In this document: in pieces, positions 46,037 through 52,962 of the stretch
Layout of the letters: every line of letters begins with the position of its first letter
How positions within the stretch are numbered: the first letter of the stretch is position 1
Assembly: GCA_951813065.1 (NCBI GenBank)
Contig: CATOTH010000010.1
Span: 1 to 64,000 of the forward strand
Direction: 5' to 3'
From: an uncultured Bryobacterales bacterium
GTDB taxonomy: Bacteria; Acidobacteriota; Terriglobia; Bryobacterales; UBA6623
DNA: 64,000 nt
Notes under the pieces: model-generated
The model's input: the letters and a program-made list of their open reading frames with translations, nothing else
Database searches by the model: none
What the model was told of the DNA's origin: nothing
Position numbers and translations under genes: made by a program

Positions 46037-46600
46037 TCATGAGGCAGTCTCCTGGTCCGATAGGCCCGGCACAGGGTCGAGGTGGCGCGTGCGCATGGAG
46101 GGTCCTTCGAGCGTGACGATGCGGCCGCGCTCGAGGATGCGGTCGAGGATCGCTCCGGCGAGGTCGAGATCGTTCCGGGCGCGGCCCACCGCTCAAGCGA
46201 CTTGTTGGTGGTGAAGACCATGGAGCGACGGCGGCGACAGCGCTCGTCGACGAGATGGAAGAGGACGTTGGTGGCGTCGGGTCCGTGGGAGTGGTATCCG
46301 ACTTCGTCAACATATGTCAACGCGATCGGATACCTCACGGTCACCACGAACGGGGCGAGGCTATTCTTCCAGTTGATCAAAAGCCGGTACGGACGCGCCC
46401 CGACGGTGCTGACCTCGAACAAGGCATTCGGGGAGTGGGGGGAGATCCTGCAACACGAGGTCATGGCGGCTGCCTTGCTGGACCGCCTCCTGCACCGTTG
46501 CCATCGTCAACTTCTGGGGCAACCGGATACGGCGCCACAGGGACCTTTCCAAGGCCATTCATCCGACGGCTGCCAGGGCGGTAAGTGCCGAGCTAGCCGA
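46037..46600 (-). pseudogene. Degenerate IstB-type helper ATPase (IS21 family remnant)
   Basis: Three frames carry IstB pieces: HDLVLQDLPPLPE, then LTYVDEVGYHSHGPDATNVLFHLVDERCRRRRSMVFTTNKSLERWA (Walker B-like and sensor region), then DLDLAGAILDRILERGRIVTLEGPSMRTRHL at the C-terminus. Indels between them make a functional protein impossible. The partner IstA transposase is absent. The remnant ends about 70 bases before the residual coding segment upstream of the NTPase operon. Confidence 0.8.
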
Positions 46601-46773
46601 GATTGAGGAGCAGTTATCACGATGCAGCGACCTAACAGTCCGTGGATAAGTTTGGGGTCCGAACTGGGGTAGTGGCTGCGGCGCGGCAAGGCGGACTACG
46701 GCCTCTCAGCCGAGATCTCGGTCAGATCGTACCCCCATCGCCGTGCGATACCCGGAAAGCGGCCTAGAAGCCG

Positions 46774-47215
46774 CTACATCGCCGCTCTCAACGCCGCGAA
46801 GCACGCAATTCGTGGCCGTCGCCCCTGTCCTTGCAGGCTCTGCGGCGTACCGGTCCCCGTGAGCTCCCGCATCAGGGCCCCGAGATTGTGTCCGCAGGCG
46901 TGGATGAGCACCCGCTTGCTCACGCAGTCCAGACCCCGTAGCCATAGCCGCCGCATCCCGCCCGTCTCGTATATGTGCGCCATCGAGCGCTCCGCCTTCT
47001 CCGTCCGCAGCTTCGACAACTGCTTGCCACGCTCGCTACCCGCCCGCTCTTCGTTCTCTGCGTACCGTCGCCGCTGCTCCTGCTTGCCCTTCCAGTTGCG
47101 CTCCGGCCCTTCCGGCACCGCCACGTACGAGTCCGCCCCCGTCGCCGTCTCGCCCCGGGCGGTCACCTCGTCCGATCCCAAGACCCTACGGCGCAGCGAG
47201 GTCAGCATTGACATC
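46774..47215 (-). pseudogene. C-terminal fragment of an IS1182-like transposase
   Basis: The frame encodes SYVAVPEGPERNWKGKQEQRRRYAENEERAGSERG, then KAERSMAHIYETGGMRRLWLRGLD and HNLGALMRELTGTGTPQSLQG, the C-terminal part of an IS1182/IS5-like DDE transposase. The catalytic N-terminal two thirds are missing. Immediately beyond about 47215 the DNA switches, on the opposite strand, to metallopeptidase-like sequence, which marks the break point. Confidence 0.7.
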
Positions 47216-47225
47216 GGGATGCTGG

Positions 47226-47525
47226 CACGAGTATCCGCCGCAAGGACAACGCCCCTGCCGCTGAACCTATTTGAGGATCGCACGTTGACGGGGCTCATCG
47301 AGCGGCGGACACCAACCTACTCGGGCGGCTACGCGCTCACGGGCCAATTGGCGGGTATCGCAGGGGGCACTGTAGCGTTTGTGGTGAATGGCAGCGTGGT
47401 TGCGGGCACGGTCCGATTCCCTGGCTCGACCCATCGCACTCGGCCGACCGGCGAGGGAAGGCACGCGATTATCCAAATCGATCCCTACCAGTTGCCTGTT
47501 CGGTGCGGCACGGCGCAGGGGCCAC
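47226..47525 (+). pseudogene. Remnant of a secreted metallopeptidase-like protein
   Basis: The frame reads TPLPLNLFEDRTLTGLIERRTPTYSGGYALTGQLAGIAGGTVAFVVNGSVVAGTVRFPGSTHR, a beta-strand pattern I associate with the N-terminal region of secreted zinc metallopeptidase-like proteins in Acidobacteriota and related groups. The signal peptide side is cut by the transposase fragment and the catalytic domain is absent. Remainder to 47961 contains no supported gene. Confidence 0.5.
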
Positions 47526-47961
47526 GAAGACAGCCAGCCGCTAAGCTCGATTCTATTGCGCGGGAAGGGGTCGAGTTCGTACAGCCCTGGAAGCATGCGC
47601 GTGCGGGATGCTTCCGAGTCGTCTGAGAGCACGCCCGAATCCCTGCGCCCTGTGGGTCAGGCTGGCGTTGTCGGCTCCCTGCCCATTTGCGGCACGACTT
47701 GCGTATGCGGTCTGGTCCTAGCGTTTCGGCACGGAAGGCAGAACTTGCAGGCCTTGTGCAGGTGCCTCGGTTCGCCAATATATCTTCAGGTCGAAGACAT
47801 CTCACTCGGCACTTGCTGGTTCTTGGCTTCATCCTGCAAACCTGACAGAATCACTGGTATTCACACCGGATCAATTCGACCGGTCGCTGGATGTTCGCCT
47901 GGCAGGATGGCGACACTAGGAGGGCCCGGGAAGCAGGCCAAGGGCCAATATCATCAAGATC

Positions 47962-49425
47962 GTGAACGGATTCCCCAAGATGCGTATGACCGATATCGAA
48001 AAAGCTACCAAGAATCTTCTGGACTGGACCGACACAGACGAATGGGCACCGCGGCTCTTTGAAGTCCACATGGATCATCTCGACGTGGCTGCCGACGTCT
48101 TGGATGTCGACGAGCATGAAGTGATGGAAATGCTCGGTGATGCAGCCGAGATGCTGAACCCGTTCATCCTCGAGGATTTCTTCACGGCACGGTTCGGCGA
48201 GGACGGTGAATTGAACGCGATCGACGACTACCTCAAGCGGCGCGGCTGGCGCGAGTCGGATTCGGCACGGCGCTACCTTGAAGCGCTGCGAGACTCCACT
48301 CCCTCGCTGTACGAGGTGGTCGATATCGATCCTGGACGGAGCCTGACTGTGCGGGACCTGCTTGTGCCCGGCGAGGAGATGACCGTAAAGGAGAAACTGG
48401 GCTCAAAGGCGGCGTCACCGTGGGACCGCCTGGCAGCGCGCATCGTGACCGTGAACGAGGAGAAGGCCTTCACCGGTGCCATCCTTGCTTTTCGCCCCGA
48501 CGCCACGGATGACTTGTTGTTGGCATTCGACACAATGGTCAAGGCGAAGACGAAGGAATTCCGCAAGAAGTCCCGGCGTGCGGCCGCGACAGGCAGAAAG
48601 CGAGGCCGGAGGTCCACGGCGGTACCGCCGCAGCTCAGAGAACAGATCATCCGCAGTCTGCCGTGCGCACAGGTATTCACGCATTTCTGGATTCTTGACC
48701 GCCTGTCACGGGCATTGGCCCCTTTGCCGGAGCTGCGAAACACTGACGATGAGGCGATGCTCTTATGCGAAGTGCGGTTTCCGATTATCGGAGATAAGGA
48801 AAGGATTTCAGCCTTGCTGGACGGAATCGAGGGGTTCGAACGGGCCGCGGACGGCGCAGCCCACTGGAGGTGGTGCGCTCCCGGATCGCCGACGCACCGG
48901 CTGGCGCGAGTTCGCGAAGGAGATCCGGTTGCAGCATCGGAGAACGCGACCGCCACGACGAATCTCGGGATTGCCGGAATCACGGGGGGCGCGTTGATGC
49001 TGAGCGTGAACTCGAGGGAACGGGCCGAGCGAGGACAGAAGTTGTTGTCCTCGCGACTGGGCGATCTCGTAGGGCCAGCCCTGACATCGAGTCAGGATCC
49101 CTATCAGGCGCTACGTGCACATCAGGCCGAGCCGAAACAGACCGACACTGTGTCTTTGAGCGCGGAAGCGGTGCAGGCGATGCATTCGTACCTCGACGCG
49201 CATTACCGGAACACGCTAGATGAGCCGCTTCCCTTTCTAGGCGGCAAGACGTTGCGCCAGGCAGTGAAGACGAGAAAGGGCCGTAAGGAGGCTGTCGACT
49301 GGCTCAAACAGTTGGAGAACATGGAATACCGCCGCGCAGCGGATCAGGGACACAAGGCATACGACACGGGCTGGATCTGGCAGGAGTTAGGTATCGAGCG
49401 GACAGACGGACACAGTAGCTCGTGA
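47962..49425 (+). CDS. Uncharacterised protein with a C-terminal Xre/MbcA-type domain signature
   Basis: 487 residues. N-terminal helical region; a central acidic and basic segment with KAKTKEFRKKSRRAAATGRKRGRR; a beta-rich module ATTNLGIAGITGGALMLSVNSRERAERGQKLLSSRLGDLVG; and a C-terminal domain reading NTLDEPLPFLGGKTLRQAVKTRKGRKEAVDWLKQLE, ending in YDTGWIWQELGI. The C-terminal pattern resembles the module found in MbcA/ParS/Xre-type antitoxin-related and SEC-C-containing proteins. The partial gene at the right edge of the window has the same C-terminal layout. Function unknown. The start at 47962 is GTG-like or ATG at MNGFPKM; ATG 47983 (MRMTDIEKA) is also possible. Confidence 0.6.
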   Translation: MNGFPKMRMTDIEKATKNLLDWTDTDEWAPRLFEVHMDHLDVAADVLDVDEHEVMEMLGDAAEMLNPFILEDFFTARFGEDGELNAIDDYLKRRGWRESDSARRYLEALRDSTPSLYEVVDIDPGRSLTVRDLLVPGEEMTVKEKLGSKAASPWDRLAARIVTVNEEKAFTGAILAFRPDATDDLLLAFDTMVKAKTKEFRKKSRRAAATGRKRGRRSTAVPPQLREQIIRSLPCAQVFTHFWILDRLSRALAPLPELRNTDDEAMLLCEVRFPIIGDKERISALLDGIEGFERAADGAAHWRWCAPGSPTHRLARVREGDPVAASENATATTNLGIAGITGGALMLSVNSRERAERGQKLLSSRLGDLVGPALTSSQDPYQALRAHQAEPKQTDTVSLSAEAVQAMHSYLDAHYRNTLDEPLPFLGGKTLRQAVKTRKGRKEAVDWLKQLENMEYRRAADQGHKAYDTGWIWQELGIERTDGHSSS

Positions 49426-49743
49426 ATCTAAACTGCGCCCATCATGCCCTGTCACCAAGTCGAGGCGCTGTTAGAGCTGTCGGTATACAACGGAGCAGAT
49501 AGTGGCCACAAAGCGACGAAGAACTTCCATTGGGACTGACGGCGGTCGACCTTGTCGAAACACATCCGGGGCAGCGGGTCGCTTTCACCACGTACGTGCT
49601 GAGCCTTTCCCTTTCTTTAGGCCGTCATCCTCGACAAGCTCGTGCGCGGGGTGGGAACTCGCAGGCCGTAACGTGAAGTTCTGAGGGGAATTTGGGCGCA
49701 ACCTCTTGTTTTCCAAGCAGATGTGCTTGAGCAGAATTCGCGT
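49426..49743. other. Spacer without a supported gene
   Basis: Only short antisense frames; no repeat, tRNA or terminator signal that I can support. It separates the 487-residue protein from an IS1634-like fragment. Confidence 0.3.
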
Positions 49744-49903
49744 TTAGTGTCTACAAGCGGCGATCGTGTGCGTTTGGCCCGAATTCGTTTCGGCAACTCC
49801 AGGGCGCGGGCCTGTGCAGCGTTCAGGCGCGCGTGACTCTTTGCCGCTTTGCGCTGGCGAACGGCTCCGCCGACGCGACCGGATCCCGCGTTCGCGCTCG
49901 CTA

Positions 49904-50303
49904 CGCGAGTAAATGTACGGTGGCTTGCGCCAGCGATTCCCGCATATTGGCCCGCTTGACCGCCAGGCGCGGGTTGCGGCAGGCCACCAGCCACTCGCCG
50001 GGATAGTCCGGATGGCGCAGGATCTCGAACAGGCTGACCTCATCGGAGCCGTCCAACTTGCCGGCGCGCTCCAGCTTGCGGATCGCGCCGCTACGCAGCG
50101 CCGAGATTCGGTCGATGCCCTCCACGTTGCGCAGCTCGCCGATGCGGACCCGCTCCAGCATGCCGCAGTTGACTTGCAGCTTGCCCTGCTCGCCCGCTCA
50201 AGACCCCTGCCCGGTCCGCGTGAAGAGATTCAGTTCGAGCGCGCGGGCCTATGAATTGAGGCGGCATACTGCCTATCTGGAGTAGTCCAATAATCATCGG
50301 CAC
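49904..50303 (-). pseudogene. IS1634-like transposase fragment
   Basis: The frame 50161-49904 encodes MLERVRIGELRNVEGIDRISALRSGAIRKLERAGKLDGSDEVSLFEILRHPDYPGEWLVACRNPRLAVKRANMRESL, typical of the middle part of IS1634-family transposases. The N-terminal portion is frameshifted (MIIGLLQIGSMPPQ in a neighbouring frame near 50303) and the catalytic C-terminal part is absent. A diverged copy of the N-terminal end lies at 51222-51268. Confidence 0.7.
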
Positions 50304-50463
50304 TTGAGATTCCCACTATTTCGACCTTGTGCTTTCAGAGCTCTGCGATCTTCTGTTCTGACAATTCTCGGGCGTCACACGTCTCAAGAGCGGTGGCGCA
50401 GACGGGTACTGGTCGGCACGGCTCCCAGTCATTGGCGAGCGTCGAGCGTAAGGCGGTGGCAGC

Positions 50464-50783
50464 TCAGGCCCCGACCTCGCGTACCTTCCCGGGCGGCAAG
50501 CCGTCCAAGGCCTTCAGCGTGCTACCGATTAGCGGCCTCAGATGAGCCATTCGATTGGTATGCGCGTGAATGACCACAATGCGAACGCCAAGTCCACTCA
50601 GATTCTGCTGGAAATGAAGACCTCGCCCTATTGTCAGCAGAGCATCGAAACGGCGGTCGGCCTCCATAGCAACTCGCCGTTCTTCGTGCCTGACCGACCC
50701 TCGGCTTGGACGGTGCTAACTCGGTGTCCGTTCAACTCCTCGGCGAAGGTACGCGGCAGAGTCTCGTCAAGCAGAACGCGCAC
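50464..50783 (-). pseudogene. DUF5615-type PIN-like toxin, frameshifted
   Basis: Starts with GTG at 50783 inside the end of the antitoxin gene. The first frame reads VRVLLDETLPRTFAEELNGHRVSTVQAEGRSGTKNGELL, the N-terminal half of a DUF5615 PIN-like toxin with its first catalytic Asp in LLDE. It then loses register; the rest is in the next frame, MEADRRFDALLTIGRGLHFQQNLSG followed by IVVIHAHTNRMAHLRPL. A single indel at about 50663-50670 separates them. The toxin should therefore be inactive, unless translation restarts at the ATG found at the break. Confidence 0.75.
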
Positions 50784-50994
50784 GCGCCAAGATGGAGTCG
50801 CGGGCCAAATCCAGAGCAGCGAGCGCCTGTTTCTTCGAAACCGAGGGGAACTGATCCAGGAACTGCTCGATCGTTTCACCTCCTTCCAGGTAGTCGAAGA
50901 GCGACTGGACTGGAACCCGTGTGCCGCGGAAGACCGGTGTGCCTCCGGAAATCTCTGGATCGCTGTGCACGACCGAACGTGATTCGACCTGCAT
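50767..50994 (-). CDS. DUF433 antitoxin
   Basis: About 75 residues (from ATG 50994) with the DUF433 signature VHSDPEISGGTPVFRGTRVPVQSLFDYLEGGETIEQFLDQFPSVSKKQALAALDLA. These small helical proteins are the usual antitoxin partner of DUF5615 toxins. The gene is intact, while the toxin following and overlapping it by about 17 bases is frameshifted. Confidence 0.88.
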   Translation of the reverse strand: MQVESRSVVHSDPEISGGTPVFRGTRVPVQSLFDYLEGGETIEQFLDQFPSVSKKQALAALDLARDSILARARSA

Positions 50995-51005
50995 GTGACC
51001 ATCAT

Positions 51006-51173
51006 ATGGCGTCAATCCCACCGCTCTACGCTTCCGCCGGTGACCCGGACGGTGGGGCGTCCGCTACCGCAGCAAGCGCTGCGGAGCGGTCGCCATCGGT
51101 CAGGACCCTGCGCCGCTATGCCGAAGCAACGGGCATGCGGCTGAGGTTCGGTTTCGAGAGCACCGACGGGTGA
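51006..51173 (+). pseudogene. Possible tail of an XRE-type antitoxin
   Basis: The last part, SPSVRTLRRYAEATGMRLRFGFES, matches the C-terminal pattern of small XRE/HigA-like helix-turn-helix antitoxins, but the helix-turn-helix itself is not seen. Divergent from the DUF433 gene. Low confidence; likely a fragment. Confidence 0.3.
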
Positions 51174-51339
51174 AGGCTCATTCTCACGCATGCCCCGGTC
51201 ACAAACCAGAGGCGACACAAGGCCTATCCGGAGTAGTCCGAAGGTCATCGACGGTCGGGATCTCCCACGGTTGACCTCGTCCTTGCACGCGTATGTGATC
51301 TTGTACCAATCTGAAAAATCCCGCACGGATCTATCTGAA

Positions 51340-52090
51340 ATTCAACACCTGCAATGGGGCCAGAGCGAAGGGGCCACCTCAACCGGCATGGCTCGGCGGG
51401 GCAACCGGGAAACCGGGAGGACCCTGCCGGGTCGGGCACCGAGCCGGGGAATGAGTGATGGACAGCTTGACACGATTCATCACCGGGACGCTCCGCTTGC
51501 GGGTGAACCAGAGCGAGAGCGTGGTGGCACAGCAATGGGAACGGAAGTCCCTTGGATTCAGCCTCACGGCAGGCTGCAATTCGAAGCAGCGGCTCGCGCC
51601 GCAGACGGTGCAGCGGTTCCGGCGGCGAGTGCGGAAACTGACGCGACGGACTCGGGGCGTGAGCAACGAGCGGATGGTTGAGGACTTGGCCCGCTACTGG
51701 CGGGGATGGCTCGGCTATTTCGGCATGTGTGGGACGCCCTCAGTGCTGACTCGCTTGGAAGGTTGGACCCGGCGCCTGCTACGGTCGGCGATTTGGAAGC
51801 AATGGAAACGAGGTAGACTGCGGCATACCGAGCTACGCCGACGGGGCGTGGACGTGGAGCTGGCCGCCCAAGCGGCGGGCAGCGCGCACGGTCCCTGGCG
51901 CTTGGCGAACAGCCCCGCACTCGCCATTGATTTACCCAACGCCTACTTCGCCGTGTTGGGCCTGCCAAGCCTCCAAGTTCGACAATAGATGAACCGTTCG
52001 AACCGCCGAATACGGACCCGTACGTACGGTGGTGTGGGAGGGGTGGAACCGCGAGGCTTCTCCCTATCCCGATTCACACGGACCTGCATG
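51340..52090 (+). mobile_element. Group II intron remnant: C-terminal maturase ORF and domain V/VI RNA
   Basis: 51455-51988 encodes LTRFITGTLRLRVNQSESVVAQQWERKSLGFSLT, then the maturase/thumb region (RLAPQTVQRFRRRVRKLTRRT, YWRGWLGYFGM), ending with AIDLPNAYFAVLGLPSL. This is the C-terminal half of a group II intron LtrA-like protein. The reverse transcriptase palm with its YADD motif is missing, so the gene is inactive. After the stop, about 52002-52036 (GAACCGCCGAATACGG, loop, GTACGTACGGTGGTG) resembles domain V, followed by a GGGAG...CTCCC stem to about 52070 as a domain VI-like element. The 5' half of the intron is deleted. Confidence 0.7.
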
Positions 52091-52265
52091 AGAGCGAGAG
52101 TCTATGCGGACGCGTTCAACGTCCACTGCTGCGGGCCGTTACGGGGAACACCGTTCAAGGGGCTCAATCCCGTCCCGCTGACTCAGGTGGTTCGGGTTTG
52201 TCGGCTGTTTCGAGTTTGAAGTGAGGCAATGATCAGTACCACCTCCCCGAAATGGTTGATCTCCA

Positions 52266-52620
52266 TTACGGCTGGCGAGTCCTTGCGACGTGGGTCATAC
52301 GGTTGATTGCAACAACCAATCTTGGAAGGTCTTGATCCACGACACTCCAGACTACCTCGAGGTCGATCTCGAAGTAGTCATGTACGAGCACGTTGCGAAA
52401 GCCGGCGATCGCACGCCAGGGTACTTCAGGCTCGGTTGCCCTGAGACCATCACTGAGGCGCTGCGTAGATTCCGCGATGATCTGCAAGATTGCGTATCAC
52501 GGCGTCCTGCACTACGTGCGAATCGCAGAATCTTGATCTTTCCCCGTTGGTGTACTGATCGATGCGGGCGATGCGTTCTCGGATGTGCTCCAAGAGGGCC
52601 AAGTCGGCCTCAGGGTCCAT
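52266..52620 (-). pseudogene. HepT-like ribonuclease toxin, frameshifted
   Basis: The first frame begins at ATG 52620 (MDPEADLALLEHIRERIARI), three bases after the MntA stop, and reads to HVVQDAVIRNL; the remainder is in another frame, LQIIAESTQRLSDGLRATEPEVPWRAIAGFRNVLVHDYFEID. The RNVLVHDYF stretch is the Rx4-6H HEPN active site, so the catalytic motif lies after the break. One additional T near 52489-52492 accounts for the shift (AATCTTGCAG in place of AATCTGCAG). Toxin inactive unless the shift is corrected. Confidence 0.85.
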
Positions 52621-52622
52621 CT

Positions 52623-52907
52623 TCACAGGATCTGCGCCTCTCGCAGCACGCGGTTTCGAAAGGCGGGATGCAGGCAATTCTCGGTAACGACATCGACCCG
52701 TCGTCCCAGTAGATCCTGAACGTCCATCAGCAATGCGCCGAGGGCCAGGCCCGTCTTGCCGGACGGCAAGGTCACCAGCAGATCAACGTCGCTACGTTCA
52801 TCCACGTCGCCACGCGCCATGGAACCGAACACGCGTACGTCGTGGAAGCCGTGGCGCTCAGCAAGAGCACGGATTTCGGCACGGTGAGATTCGATCAGCG
52901 GGTGCAT
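52623..52907 (-). CDS. mntA: MntA-type nucleotidyltransferase antitoxin
   Basis: 94-residue minimal nucleotidyltransferase with the catalytic motif FGSMARGDVDERSDVDLLV (GSx10DxD) and a third acidic residue in RRVDVV. Characterised MntA proteins inactivate the HEPN toxin HepT by adding AMP residues to a tyrosine. The hepT gene follows directly but is frameshifted. The start codon is only 56 bases from the left end of a 2.7-kb insertion sequence, which probably cut the operon from its original promoter. Confidence 0.9.
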   Translation of the reverse strand: MHPLIESHRAEIRALAERHGFHDVRVFGSMARGDVDERSDVDLLVTLPSGKTGLALGALLMDVQDLLGRRVDVVTENCLHPAFRNRVLREAQIL

Positions 52908-52962
52908 TCACTACTCATTTACCTGTGCGGCCGTCACGGCCGGCGGGCCATGGCACAGCTTC

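Noticed and set aside
47388..48062. A 224-codon plus-strand frame
   Set aside because: No domain or codon pattern; it runs into the start of the 487-residue protein in a different frame and overlaps the metallopeptidase remnant.
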